Source: Paraburkholderia kururiensis
Lineage (GTDB): Bacteria; Pseudomonadota; Gammaproteobacteria; Burkholderiales; Burkholderiaceae
DNA length: 64,000 nt
Direction: 5' to 3'
NCBI RefSeq assembly: GCF_034424375.1
Contig: NZ_CP139965.1
Coordinates: 868,001 to 932,000, forward strand
A program made the translations under genes and the position numbers. The notes beneath the pieces are model-generated. The model saw nothing but the letters and a program-made list of their open reading frames with translations, had not been told where the DNA came from and did not search any database. Shown here one piece after another: positions 51,063 through 60,008 of this stretch; position 1 is the first letter of the stretch; every line of letters begins with the position of its first letter.

Positions 51063-52451
51063 ATGGCAGATTCCGCAGCACCCAGAACCCCTCGCTCCTC
51101 GCGCGCCGCGTCCACGAAACGGCGCGCGTCCACCGTTTCCACGGACACCGAAAACAAGCTCGCGCGCGCCGCCCAATCGGTGCAGCGTCTGGCGCAACTC
51201 ACCGACGTGCCGCGCGACGACAGCACGCTCGACCTCTTTCCCGACGACCCCACACGCGGACTGGTCGAAGCGATGCAGATCGACGTGAGGCAAGGCACGC
51301 TCTCGGGATTCGAATTGCCTGAAGCGGTGCTGGCCGCGGTGACGGCGACGCAGCTCGATGCATCGGCTGGCGCGGCGGCGGAGCAGGTGAAGCCGACGCG
51401 GCGCGCGGCACGTGCATCGAAAGCGGAGGGCGCCGCTGTGCTGCCCACGGAAGATGTGGATAGTGGGGCGCTTGTGTCGGCGCCGGTGGCTCGGGGTGTT
51501 GTGGACGAGGTGAGCAAGAAGGCTGCGGGGCACGCACATGCAGATTCGGGCGCTGCGGATGCGGCCCGAACGAACGACGAAGCTCAAGCGACAGACACGC
51601 TCGCTGCGGGCATCGGCGGGCATGCGAATGGAACCGGGCCCTCCAGTGATCGTGCTGCGGCTGCGCAGCGCGATGCGGATTCCGAACCCTCTTCCGGCGC
51701 CAGGCCCGGCGCCCACGCCGCCGAACGTTCTCCGAACAAGGACACGAGCAGCGCGCCAGCGCCGACCGTGACGGAACACAACGCACCCATCACGTCTGCA
51801 CAAGGTCTCGCGTCTATCGCGAGTCCCGTTGCGCCAGCTTCGGACGCACTGCGGTCCGTACTTCAGGCGCGCCAGCAGACCATCGCCGCGAATGGCCCGG
51901 CAACGCTCAAACCCGGCGTTTCGGCGCAGCGATTCGCAGCGCCGCGCGCGCCGAGTGCGCCATCGGACGCAGCGGCCGGCAACGCTGCACACCACGTCAG
52001 CCCGGAACTGGACCGCGCCCGCGCGACGGCGTTTGCCGACACGGTGGACGCCCTCTATGGCGTGATCGCCGATCAGCGTCGAGCCGCCGCCGATCACTCG
52101 CGGCGAATGAAGTGGATGCTTTCCATCGTGGTGGGCGCGCTGCTCGCGACGGTGGCGATCGGCATCGCGCAGACGTTGCTGCTGGTTCGGCTCACGCGCG
52201 ACACCACCGCGCAGCAACAGCGCATGGAGCAGATGCTGATGAATCAGCAGGCAACGCTCGCCACGCTGCTCGATACGGATTCGGCGACGGTCAGCGTGCC
52301 GCAACCGGCCGTACCGGGTGCACCGGTCGCGACCGCGCCTTCCGCTGCCGGTCCCTCGCAGCCCACGCAGCATCCCGCTGCGTCAGGCGGGCGGCACAGC
52401 GCGAAATCTCAGCACGCGCATAAGACGAAAACGTCGTCGGCGACGCATTGA
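51063..52451 (+). CDS. Large low-complexity single-pass membrane protein, function unknown
   Basis: 462 residues. Basic Ser/Thr/Arg-rich N-terminus, then a short conserved-looking segment (LAQLTDVPRDDSTLDLFPDDPTRGLVEAMQ, about 42-75), a long Ala-rich probably disordered region, a helical segment (ATAFADTVDALYGVIADQRRAAADHS), one transmembrane helix (about 349-374), a Gln/Met-rich coiled segment and a Pro/Ser/His tail. No signal peptide; the N-terminus is probably cytoplasmic. Family not recognised. Ribosome-binding site is poor. Confidence 0.6.
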   Translation: MADSAAPRTPRSSRAASTKRRASTVSTDTENKLARAAQSVQRLAQLTDVPRDDSTLDLFPDDPTRGLVEAMQIDVRQGTLSGFELPEAVLAAVTATQLDASAGAAAEQVKPTRRAARASKAEGAAVLPTEDVDSGALVSAPVARGVVDEVSKKAAGHAHADSGAADAARTNDEAQATDTLAAGIGGHANGTGPSSDRAAAAQRDADSEPSSGARPGAHAAERSPNKDTSSAPAPTVTEHNAPITSAQGLASIASPVAPASDALRSVLQARQQTIAANGPATLKPGVSAQRFAAPRAPSAPSDAAAGNAAHHVSPELDRARATAFADTVDALYGVIADQRRAAADHSRRMKWMLSIVVGALLATVAIGIAQTLLLVRLTRDTTAQQQRMEQMLMNQQATLATLLDTDSATVSVPQPAVPGAPVATAPSAAGPSQPTQHPAASGGRHSAKSQHAHKTKTSSATH

Positions 52452-52542
52452 CCCGGCCCGCGTCGCGACACGATATTCGCCTTGAACCACCTGCCGCTGC
52501 CGCCTATCTTTTAAGTCGCTTTCCTCTTTCCGGGAGACGACC

Positions 52543-52782
52543 ATGGGCGGCGACGCAGTGAATGTGCACTTCGACAGGACACATCTGGTGCTCGACCTGC
52601 TGGACGGGCGGGCCATTCAGTTTCCGCTGCACTGGTTTCCCGTGCTGGAAGCGGCGACCGAGGCGGAGCGCGAGCACTTCGCGATATCGATGGACCGCAA
52701 GCAGTTGTACTGGCCGGAACTCGACGAAGACGTGAACGTGACGGCGTTGCTCATGTCGATGGCGGAAGGCACGCGGCACTAG
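52543..52782 (+). CDS. DUF2442 protein
   Basis: 79 residues: VNVHFDRTHLVLDLLDGRAIQFPLHWFPVLEAATEAEREHF...ISMDRKQLYWPELDEDVNVTALL matches DUF2442, small proteins often found near toxin-antitoxin modules or phage genes but frequently alone. GGGAG lies 7 bp before the ATG. No toxin partner is visible beside it. Function unknown. Confidence 0.8.
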   Translation: MGGDAVNVHFDRTHLVLDLLDGRAIQFPLHWFPVLEAATEAEREHFAISMDRKQLYWPELDEDVNVTALLMSMAEGTRH

Positions 52783-53130
52783 AGCCCTCTATGGCTGCCG
52801 AGGCCGTGATCGCCGGGGCGCAGGCGGTTTTTCTGCGCGGACGGTTCACGCGTGCCTTGCTCCTTGTCTTACCTTCAGCTGCTTGCCTCCGGCTGCTCGC
52901 GTCCGACTGCGCCGTGAAACGCCGCACAGCGCTTTCGCGCGGCCTTTCCGCCGAGCCTTCACTCACGGCTCGTCACACGGGTTCGATGTGGCGAGCCTCT
53001 GTTTGCTCGCTATTCCCCTTCCGGTGTCTTGAGGTGAACTGACCTGTGTTGCCGGTAGGCGGCTCAGCTGGGGAAAATCGGCACCCGAAAACCGTATATA
53101 CTGTTTATACCAATTACGACGGGGATCCAG
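52783..53130. other. Intergenic region, no supported gene
   Basis: An 83-codon frame at 52791 lacks features of a protein. The last 50 bp are AT-rich (GTATATACTGTTTATACC around 53094-53111), with TATACT as a likely -10 for the H1-like gene. Confidence 0.4.
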
Positions 53131-53778
53131 ATGAATACACCGCAAATCAAGCAGCCAACGAAGAAAGCGTTCCACTTCCCGAAAGGCGCAGAGGAACCGG
53201 CGACGGGCGACAACGAGAAGCCCGCTGCCAAGGGAAGCCGCCGCGCTGCTACGTCGAAGCCGGCGAGTGACGCTGTGACGGCGAAGAAGGCAGCGTCGGT
53301 GAAGGTCGCGCCGGAGAAGGCGAAGAAGGCGCCGGCTACGCCGCAGAAGAAGGCAAGCAAGGCAGTGGCTGAAGCAGTAACCGAGACGGCAACGCAAGCC
53401 GCCGCGAAAAAGAACGCGGATAAGGCTGCGGAAACGTCGGCGAAGAAGAAGGCTGCCGAAGCCGCGTCGAAGAAGCCGGCCAAGGCTGCCAAGACCGCTA
53501 AGGCAGCGAACGAGCCAGCCGCCACGGTTGCTACGGAAGAGAAGGTACGCCGCGCGAAGAAGGAAAAGGTGGTGCGTGACAGTTTCACGATGCCGAAGTC
53601 GGATTACGCGAAGATCGCCGAACTCAAGCAGCGTTGTTTGTCCGCAGGCGTGCAGGTGAAGAAGAGCGAACTGCTGCGTGCGGGCTTGCTGCTGCTCGCA
53701 GGGAAAGACGAAAAGGGACTTGTGGACGCCGTTTCCGCAGTCGAACTCGTCAAGACCGGCCGCCCCGCCAACGCGTGA
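53131..53778 (+). CDS. Histone-H1-like basic protein with a ribbon-helix-helix-like C-terminus
   Basis: 215 residues. Residues about 25-145 are a Lys/Ala-rich, H1-like tail (AKKA, KKAAEAASKKPAKAAKTAK). The C-terminal 60 residues are different: VVRDSFTMPKSDYAKIAELKQRCLSAGVQVKKSELLRAGLLLLA, which resembles an RHH/MetJ-Arc type DNA-binding unit. Probably a nucleoid-associated protein. GGGGA precedes ATG 53131. Ends 25 bp before a strong terminator. Confidence 0.75.
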   Translation: MNTPQIKQPTKKAFHFPKGAEEPATGDNEKPAAKGSRRAATSKPASDAVTAKKAASVKVAPEKAKKAPATPQKKASKAVAEAVTETATQAAAKKNADKAAETSAKKKAAEAASKKPAKAAKTAKAANEPAATVATEEKVRRAKKEKVVRDSFTMPKSDYAKIAELKQRCLSAGVQVKKSELLRAGLLLLAGKDEKGLVDAVSAVELVKTGRPANA

Positions 53779-53802
53779 CGTCGTTGCCCATTGACGCATG
53801 CC

Positions 53803-53831
53803 GAGGCCGCCTTGTGCGGCCTCTTTCATTT
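53803..53831 (+). terminator. Rho-independent terminator
   Basis: 8-bp stem GAGGCCGC / GCGGCCTC with a 5-nt loop followed by TTTCATTT, directly after the H1-like gene. Confidence 0.8.
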
Positions 53832-53891
53832 CCGCGATCAGCCGATGCGCGCTGAGCCCAGCGGATACGCCGCGGCGCCGAACACCCCTCT

Positions 53892-54977
53892 TCAGTGGGA
53901 ATGCCGGTGATGGATGTCCGGGTAGTGCGCGTGCGTATGAGCGATGGCGTCGTGCTGATGTGGATGCGTATGCGGCTCGTTGCCGTCCCAGTCGAAGTCG
54001 TGCGTGTGCCGATGATGTTCATCGTGCCGATGACGATGGCTGTGCCGCATCGGCTCATGCGTATGGGCGTGTTCGTGACGCTCGCGCAGATGCAGCCACA
54101 CGCCCAGCCCCATGAGGAGGGCGGCGGCCCAGAACGGCCACGGCGGCATCTGCGGCCAGAGGATGAGGGCCAACGCCACGCCGAACAGTGGCGCAACAGA
54201 GAAATACGCGCCCGTGCGTGCCGTGCCGAGGTGGCGCAACGCGACAACGAAGAGCGCAAGGCTCACGCCGTACCCCGCAAACCCGGTGACCATTGCGGCG
54301 AGCGTGGTCCCGGCTTCAGGCAGGTGGGCGCCTGATCCCAACGAGATCGCCAGATTGACCGAGCCGGCCACCAACCCTTTGACGCAGGCAATCATCGTCG
54401 CGTCGTGGGTGGAGACTTTGCGGGTGAGGTTGTTGTCGATAGCCCAGCAGGCACATGCGGCCGCCACGAAGAGTGCCCCCGTCGTGACGCCGCCCACACC
54501 CGGCTGCCATGAGAGCAACAGGCCGCCGGCCACGATGGCGACCATACCCAGAAAGACCGACAGATCGACGTTCTCGCGGAACACGAGCCACGCGATTACC
54601 GCCGTGAACACGCCTTCCAGGTTCAGCAGCAGCGATGCCGTGGCGGCCGGCGTCGTGGTGAGGCCGAGCATGAGCAGGGCCGGGCCGGCTACTCCGCCGG
54701 CCGCGATTGCGCCTGCCAGCCACGGAATCTCGGGGCGTGCGATGCGGTCGCGATGAGCCGCTTCGTTGGCACGCCGCCTTGCTCGCTGTATCGCCATGAC
54801 GACGGCGAGCCCCACGCCGCTGCCCAGATAGAAGAGCCCCGCCACCATGAAGGGCGAAATCGACCCGAGCAGCGCCTTGGCGAGCGGCGTCGTGGCGCCA
54901 AAGAGCGCTGCAGCCAATAGCGCCGTGAAGGCCGCGTTCAGCCGACGAGCCGGGCGAGGATTCGAAGCGGTTTGCAT
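53892..54977 (-). CDS. EamA/DMT-family transporter with histidine-rich C-terminal tail
   Basis: 361 residues. Ten transmembrane helices with the duplicated EamA pattern (LLAAALFGATTPLAKALLGSISPF; AACACWAIDNNLTRKVS...). The last 64 residues form a cytosolic tail with 23 histidines in HxH runs (HEHAHTHEP, HSHRHRHDEHHRHTH, HTHPHQHD, HTHAHYPDIHHRHSH), as in zinc or nickel transporters and chaperones. A metal-related function is inferred; EamA members otherwise export amino acids or metabolites. ATG 54977 has no strong ribosome-binding site. Confidence 0.82.
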   Translation of the reverse strand: MQTASNPRPARRLNAAFTALLAAALFGATTPLAKALLGSISPFMVAGLFYLGSGVGLAVVMAIQRARRRANEAAHRDRIARPEIPWLAGAIAAGGVAGPALLMLGLTTTPAATASLLLNLEGVFTAVIAWLVFRENVDLSVFLGMVAIVAGGLLLSWQPGVGGVTTGALFVAAACACWAIDNNLTRKVSTHDATMIACVKGLVAGSVNLAISLGSGAHLPEAGTTLAAMVTGFAGYGVSLALFVVALRHLGTARTGAYFSVAPLFGVALALILWPQMPPWPFWAAALLMGLGVWLHLRERHEHAHTHEPMRHSHRHRHDEHHRHTHDFDWDGNEPHTHPHQHDAIAHTHAHYPDIHHRHSH

Positions 54978-55314
54978 GAGGCCGAAGGTTCGTTGAATGG
55001 GCAATGGAGCGACGAGACGCCACGATACAACGCCTGCGGGGCGTGACGTCAGTCGGCCGATCGGCAGATGCACCGCCATTTGCCAAATGGCCGCGCATGA
55101 CGCGAGTTGGCCCTGTTTAAAAAGAGGGCGCAGATGCGCGGCGAAGAGCATCCATGTGTTGTGTCGCTGCAACGCGGCACCCTTCTCAGCCCGCCAATTC
55201 GGCAGCGTTATAAAGAAATGCTGCAATGCACTAGTATTTGCTTAGGGAAAACCCTATACTTCATCCGTCAGGGAAAACCCTTAATCATTCAGCGCCAACC
55301 AGCCGGGAGTCGCC
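54978..55314. other. Divergent promoter region
   Basis: Upstream of the DMT gene (-) and the 51-residue gene (+). Holds the twin AGGGAAAACCCT motifs listed separately; otherwise nothing recognised. Confidence 0.5.
55244..55281 (+). promoter_or_regulatory. Twin AGGGAAAACCCT motifs around a promoter
   Basis: Two identical 12-bp elements (55244-55255 and 55270-55281), each an AGGG/CCCT dyad, 26 bp apart. TATACT at 55255-55260 between them is a likely -10, so the elements flank it. Likely operator for the 51-residue gene downstream; the regulator is unknown. Confidence 0.55.
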
Positions 55315-55470
55315 ATGAGCTTTATCCTCGCACTGTTCCAGAAGGTCAGCGATCTCTTCGCGTCGCCGCACCTGCCGATGGACTCCGAATATTCGTACGA
55401 AGCGCGCCACCGCGAAGCGGAACGCCTGCGCCGCTCGCAGGTTTCGCTGTTCGGCATCCTGGGCGACTGA
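55315..55470 (+). CDS. 51-residue small protein
   Basis: Starts MSFILALFQKVSDLFASPH, contains YEARHREAERLRRSQ and ends SLFGILGD. A hydrophobic amphipathic N-terminus and a charged helical middle suggest peripheral membrane association. GGGAG lies 5 bp before ATG 55315. It resembles the many 45-60-residue DUF3563-like proteins of Burkholderia in size and layout, but I cannot assign it to the family. It has its own promoter and a downstream terminator. Confidence 0.65.
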   Translation: MSFILALFQKVSDLFASPHLPMDSEYSYEARHREAERLRRSQVSLFGILGD

Positions 55471-55581
55471 TCGGAATCTTCCGCTCTATTTGCGCGCATC
55501 AGCGTTCGCGCGGCGCGCTTTGCTGAATTGCGTGGGGCCCGTCGTAGGACGGCGTAGACACAGATACAGCAAGAACACCGC

Positions 55582-55618
55582 AAGGCCGGCTTTCCCTCGA
55601 CGGGAAGTCGGCCTTTTC
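55582..55618 (+). terminator. Rho-independent terminator
   Basis: Long stem AAGGCCG...CGGCCTT with inner CCC/GGG pairing, then TTTTC, on the plus strand, about 110 bp after the 51-residue gene. Confidence 0.75.
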
Positions 55619-55730
55619 AATTGCTGCCCTCTCCCGGCTTCTGTGAATAGACGCGGTTCCCCGGGCTGCTCGCCAGACATGCCTCCGGAGCGTTCGCTTA
55701 CCGTTCAGACACTTGCCGCCGCTGTGCCCA

Positions 55731-55769
55731 GGTTTTCCACACCCTTGCCAACAAAATATGTGGAAAACC
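55731..55769. repeat. Copy 1 of a duplicated element flanked by DnaA-box-like arms
   Basis: Perfect 11-bp inverted repeat GGTTTTCCACA-N17-TGTGGAAAACC. The arms resemble DnaA boxes (TTATCCACA type). The 17-nt centre includes CCTTGCCAACAAAATA, also present in copy 2. Confidence 0.7.
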
Positions 55770-55934
55770 GGGGCGCCACGCGCAGGTGCGCCTCTTTGCT
55801 CCTGTTGATCTGTGCAGGGGACTTCCAAAACCGCAAAGACATCCCGCTGGCAGGCCTTTAGCGGCCGACTGCACGTCGCTGCGCCGCGACGCGAAAGTCG
55901 TTGTCCATCAGTGTCTTGCCGGGCATGTCCGGGC

Positions 55935-55971
55935 GTTTTCCACAGCCTTGCCAACAAAATATGGGGATAAC
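55935..55971. repeat. Copy 2 of the duplicated element
   Basis: GTTTTCCACA, the same CCTTGCCAACAAAATA centre, then TGGGGATAAC: 33 of 36 positions identical to copy 1, in direct orientation, 203 bp away. Weaker similarity (CTTGCCG...) continues upstream of both copies. Confidence 0.7.
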
Positions 55972-56060
55972 TCCGTTAGCCATTCGGCCGATTGTCGGCC
56001 GCAAGCGGGCACGCCGATAATCAGGCCGTATCTTCCTGCGGCCCCATCACGGAGGCGTCC

Positions 56061-56363
56061 ATGCAATTTCCCACGGGATCTGTCGTCGCACTCAGTTCGG
56101 CGGCATCGACGGTGTTTTCCATCGGCATGATTTCGCTCACGTGGTGGGGGATTCATGAGCCCACGCCGTGGCGGGTCGGTGACGTGATCGTCACGCTGCT
56201 TGCGCTCTTTGGGTTCGCATGCCTCGGTTGCGTGCCGTGGCTGGCCACCTCGCCCATGCGGCATGAGACCGACGAGTCGCGGGTGGCAGTCGCGCGTCGC
56301 GCGTTTCTGGCGGGCGTGATCGCGATGTGGCTTTCCATTGTCGCCACGATCTTCGTCGCATGA
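56061..56363 (+). CDS. Small membrane protein (100 aa)
   Basis: Three predicted membrane helices: VVALSSAASTVFSIGMISLTWWG, VIVTLLALFGFACLGCVPWLA and AFLAGVIAMWLSIVATIFVA, with a short charged loop (MRHETDESRVAVARR) before the last. No family recognised. GGAGG 6 bp before the ATG supports expression. Stands alone downstream of the duplicated element. Confidence 0.7.
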   Translation: MQFPTGSVVALSSAASTVFSIGMISLTWWGIHEPTPWRVGDVIVTLLALFGFACLGCVPWLATSPMRHETDESRVAVARRAFLAGVIAMWLSIVATIFVA

Positions 56364-56479
56364 AGCACAGCGCAAGCGTTACAGCGAGGCGCCGGTGGCC
56401 CGGAGCCTCGGCAGAAGCCGCTGCGCGGGGGCGGCGTTGCGATGAGCATCGCTTTGCCCCGCGCCGCGGTCGCGTGCGA

Positions 56480-57637
56480 TCAGAACCGCGTGCGCATGCC
56501 CACCGTACCGACCACCTGGTTCGCCGTCGAAGACGCGCCGCCTGCCGTATTGATGAACGCGACGTAGTTCTTGCCCGAGGCGTGCTGGTACATCGCTTCG
56601 AGGTAGACGTCCGTGCGCTTCGAGAGCTTGTAGACCGTCTGGAAGTCGACCTGGTGCCACTTCGGGTCCGCGCCGAACGTCGACGTGTTGTCCACGTGCC
56701 CGTTCGTGTACGTGTATGCGAGGCCCAAGCTCAACGCCGGTGTGACGGCATACTTGCCGTTCACTTCGAAGTTGTTGAAGCTCACGGTGCCGCCCGTCGA
56801 ACCGAAGGAGCCCGAATTCTCGTACTCGCTGCGCGTGTAGACGAAGCCCGTCACGAACGGTCCGAACGCATAGTTGATGCCGCCGCCGAAGGAGCGCATA
56901 CGGTCCGCGCCGAGGGCGAAGCCGCCCTTGCCGTTCGCCGTCGATTCAGCCAGGTCCACGGCCCCCGGGCTGCTTGCCGTGGCGCCCTTCGAGCCATTGA
57001 TCTGCAGGAAGCCGCCCGCTACGGAAAGCGGACCGTTCGTATAGCTTGCGCCGAAGCTGTAGGCGCGATTCATCGCGAAGTCCGTGTTGTTCGAGAACGC
57101 GTAGAGCCCGCCGAACTTGATGCCCGCGTAGTCGTTGCTCGCGAACTTGACCGCGTTGCTGATACGCAGCGAGTGGTTCAGGTTGTCGTTGTCGAATGGG
57201 TGCGCAAAGCTGGCGTCGCCGAAAGTGCCGGCGGTAGCCGAGAGCGGCGCCACATAGTCGACGAGCGAGTCGTACTGGCGGCCCAGCGTCAGCGTGCCGA
57301 ACTGGCTGCTCGAAAGACCGACATAGGCCTGGCGTCCGAACAGACGGCTGTCCTGGCCGAGCTTGCCGCTTTGTACGTTGAAGCCGTTTTCGAGGACGAA
57401 CAGCGCTTTGAGACCACCGCCCAGGTCTTCGCTGCCGCGCACGCCGAAACGGCTGCCGTTGATGTTGCCGCTCGTGGCTTGCCAGAGCGGCCCGCTCGTC
57501 TTGCCGCTCACGACGTTGTTCGTGTACATGATGCCGGCATCGATCAACCCGTAGAGCGTGACCGAGCTCTGTGCGTGCGCGGCCGATGCGGCGAATGCGC
57601 CCGCCGTCGCAAGCGCAAACGAAATCTTTTTCTTCAC
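56480..57637 (-). CDS. Gram-negative trimeric porin (Porin_4 type)
   Basis: 385 residues. Signal peptide of about 22 residues (ending AASAAHA-QSSVTLYG) and terminal Phe (VGMRTRF). Typical Burkholderia porin landmarks: GSRFGVRGSEDLGGGLKALFVLENGF, RLFGRQAYVGLSSSQFG, LGRQYDSLVDYV. The start is GTG 57637 (coding VKKKISFAL...), the only start position that leaves a normal signal peptide, with AGGAG 9 bp upstream. The paralogue at 2287-3393 shares the fold but is clearly diverged. Confidence 0.92.
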   Translation of the reverse strand: MKKKISFALATAGAFAASAAHAQSSVTLYGLIDAGIMYTNNVVSGKTSGPLWQATSGNINGSRFGVRGSEDLGGGLKALFVLENGFNVQSGKLGQDSRLFGRQAYVGLSSSQFGTLTLGRQYDSLVDYVAPLSATAGTFGDASFAHPFDNDNLNHSLRISNAVKFASNDYAGIKFGGLYAFSNNTDFAMNRAYSFGASYTNGPLSVAGGFLQINGSKGATASSPGAVDLAESTANGKGGFALGADRMRSFGGGINYAFGPFVTGFVYTRSEYENSGSFGSTGGTVSFNNFEVNGKYAVTPALSLGLAYTYTNGHVDNTSTFGADPKWHQVDFQTVYKLSKRTDVYLEAMYQHASGKNYVAFINTAGGASSTANQVVGTVGMRTRF

Positions 57638-57843
57638 TGGAATAGCTCCTGAACTGTTGCTGCAGGGGAAAAGAACTGCGTCAGGAGTGTAAGAAGGCGG
57701 CGCCGCGAGAAAACCCGCTGTGCATGGAGAACAGTCTTGCTCAGGTTGGAACGAAGATGTCATCGCCCTGTCATGAAGCGGAACCAGGCAAGAGCGTGCG
57801 CGGCCCGAAGCCGCCGCGCACTATATTGACGTGTGGAATCGGA

Positions 57844-59874
57844 TCAGCCGCGCGCCTGCGGGTCCACCTTGAACACGCTCACCAGTTGCGCAAGCTGTGC
57901 CGCCTGGTCGCGCAAGCCGGCGGCGGCGTTTTCGGCTTCGGAGACCATCGACGCATTCTGCTGCGTCGCCTCGCCGATCTGCGTGACCGCCAGATTTACC
58001 TGCTCGATGCCGCCCGACTGCTCGCGCGACGCAACGCTGATGTCCGCGATGATGTGGCGCACTTCGTCCACGCGCTCGACAATGCCCTGCATCGTCGAGC
58101 TCGCTTCTTCGGCAATGCGGTAGCCGCTTTGCACGGTCGCAGCGGATTCGGCGATGACCGCGTCGATCTCTTTCGCGGCCGCCGCGCTGCGCTGCGCGAG
58201 CGCGCGAACTTCCGCGGCGACCACTGCGAAGCCCTTGCCGTGATCGCCCGCGCGGGCCGCTTCCACGGCCGCGTTGAGCGCGAGGATATTGGTCTGGAAC
58301 GCGATGCCTTCGATCATGTTCGTGATGTCGGCGATCTTCTGCGACGACCGGTTGATATCGCTCATCGTGGCCACCACACGCTCCACGGCGCGCCCGCCGT
58401 TCAGCGCGGCGTCCGCGGCGGTGCCCACCACGGAGTTCGCGCGTGCCGCGTGGTCGGCGTTCTGCTGAACCGTCGAGGTGATCTGTTCCATGCTTGCGGC
58501 CGTTTCTTCCACGCTGCTTGCCTGGGTGGCGATACGCGAAGCGATCTCGCCGCTCGTCGCGGCGATGCGTGCGGTGCCGTCCGCCATATCGGACGACGCG
58601 TGGCGCACCTGCGTGACGATGCGCGCGAGCCCTTCGCCGATGCCATCTATGGCGTGCATGAGCCGTCCGATCTCGTCCACGCGACCATGCGAAGCGGGTG
58701 CACCGGGAGCGTCGGCGGCAGTGACGCAGTGTCCCACGCGAGCGCCGCCATGTGCCAGGCGTACGCTTAAGTCCCCGGCCGCAAGGCGCGCCGCCGCCTT
58801 GGCCGCCTCGTCGAGCGGTCGGCTCACGAGCCTGCGCGCGGCCACGAGGAAGATCACGGCGAACGCGATCACGAGCGCGAAGCCCAAGGCGGCGAAGCGG
58901 TCGCGCGTCGCGGTCACGTCGGCCATCACTTCGTCGCGAATCGCGACGCCGCCCACCAGCCACTGCCATTCCGGCACGGTGATGAACGAGACGCTCTTTT
59001 CGCGCGGACTGGTTTCGCCGAGCGTCGCGTCGGCGGACGTATACGTGATGCGGCCTTCCTTCGCGTCGAGCATCTGCGAGTAGGGCGCGTTCGCGTCGTC
59101 GAAGTGCTGGCCTGTGGCGGCCGGGTGAACGATGAAACTGCCGTTGTTCGGCCCCTTCGACGCGTCCACCACGAAGTAGTAGCCGCTGTTGCCGATCTTC
59201 ATCTGCCGGACGCCGTCTTCCACCGATTGAATCTGCGCGCCCACGTCCACGCCCACGAACAGCGCGCCGATCACGCGGCCCGACGCGTCCGTGACCGGCT
59301 TGTATTGCGTGATATAGCGCTTGCCGAAGAGCGGCGCGAGGCCGGTGAACGTGCGGCCCGCGAGCACAGGGCCATACGCGGGACCTTTGCGGTCCAGCAG
59401 CGTACCGATGGCGCGCGAACCGTCCTGCTTCTTGAGCGAGGTGGTGACGCGCACGAAGTCGTCGCCGCTGCGCACGAAGACGGTGGCGATGGCGCCGCTC
59501 TTCGCGAGGAACTGATCGGGAATCGTGAAATCGAGGTTCAGCACTTTGTCGCCGGCCTTCATCGTCGGCGTGGCGACGCCGTTCACGTCCACTTTCTGGG
59601 ATTCGTCGACGCTGATCTCGCCCGGCAGGAAGCTGGCGAAGAGCGACATCGAGCGGCCCACTTCGGCGGAAAGCGCGTCGTCGAAGAGGTGGATCATCGC
59701 GGCGACGGCGCGGTCGCGGTCGTCGATGCGGGCGAGCACCTGGCGGCTCACCTGCTGGCCGGCCGTGTGGGTGAGCGCCCACGTGAAGACGACGAATATC
59801 GACGCCACCAGAACGCAGGATAACGCGGCGAGCCGCGCACCGACACTCATGCCGCGCGGGAACAGAACTTTCAT
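57844..59874 (-). CDS. Methyl-accepting chemotaxis protein with large Cache-type sensor
   Basis: 676 residues. Membrane helix (about 12-33), an extended periplasmic Cache_3/Cache_2-like sensor (about 40-315; GPAYGPVLAGRTFTGLAPLFGKRYITQYKPVTDASGRVIGALFVGVDV), second membrane helix (about 320-340), HAMP, and the signalling tip ITNMIEGIAFQTNILALNAAVEAARAGDHGKGFAVVA. Such sensors bind small organic acids or amino acids directly. ATG 59874 has AGGAGG 3-4 bp upstream. It has its own sigma-28-like promoter. Confidence 0.92.
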   Translation of the reverse strand: MKVLFPRGMSVGARLAALSCVLVASIFVVFTWALTHTAGQQVSRQVLARIDDRDRAVAAMIHLFDDALSAEVGRSMSLFASFLPGEISVDESQKVDVNGVATPTMKAGDKVLNLDFTIPDQFLAKSGAIATVFVRSGDDFVRVTTSLKKQDGSRAIGTLLDRKGPAYGPVLAGRTFTGLAPLFGKRYITQYKPVTDASGRVIGALFVGVDVGAQIQSVEDGVRQMKIGNSGYYFVVDASKGPNNGSFIVHPAATGQHFDDANAPYSQMLDAKEGRITYTSADATLGETSPREKSVSFITVPEWQWLVGGVAIRDEVMADVTATRDRFAALGFALVIAFAVIFLVAARRLVSRPLDEAAKAAARLAAGDLSVRLAHGGARVGHCVTAADAPGAPASHGRVDEIGRLMHAIDGIGEGLARIVTQVRHASSDMADGTARIAATSGEIASRIATQASSVEETAASMEQITSTVQQNADHAARANSVVGTAADAALNGGRAVERVVATMSDINRSSQKIADITNMIEGIAFQTNILALNAAVEAARAGDHGKGFAVVAAEVRALAQRSAAAAKEIDAVIAESAATVQSGYRIAEEASSTMQGIVERVDEVRHIIADISVASREQSGGIEQVNLAVTQIGEATQQNASMVSEAENAAAGLRDQAAQLAQLVSVFKVDPQARG

Positions 59875-60008
59875 GGGCCTCCTGGGCGCTGGGAAGTCGC
59901 GGGGAAGCGGCGGGCGCCGCATGGCCGCACGGCGCCCAGGCGTCGGCCCGGTGATGGGGCGGACGGCGCGCGCGGCAGCCCCGCAGGGGTTACGTCACGA
60001 TCATGTCA

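Noticed and set aside
52791..53042. 83-codon plus-strand frame after DUF2442
   Set aside because: No ribosome-binding site and composition unlike a protein.
55731..55971. Duplicated element considered as CRISPR or replication origin
   Set aside because: Only two copies with a 203-bp gap and no cas genes, so not CRISPR. Too few DnaA-like boxes and no dnaA, parAB or rep gene nearby to claim an origin.
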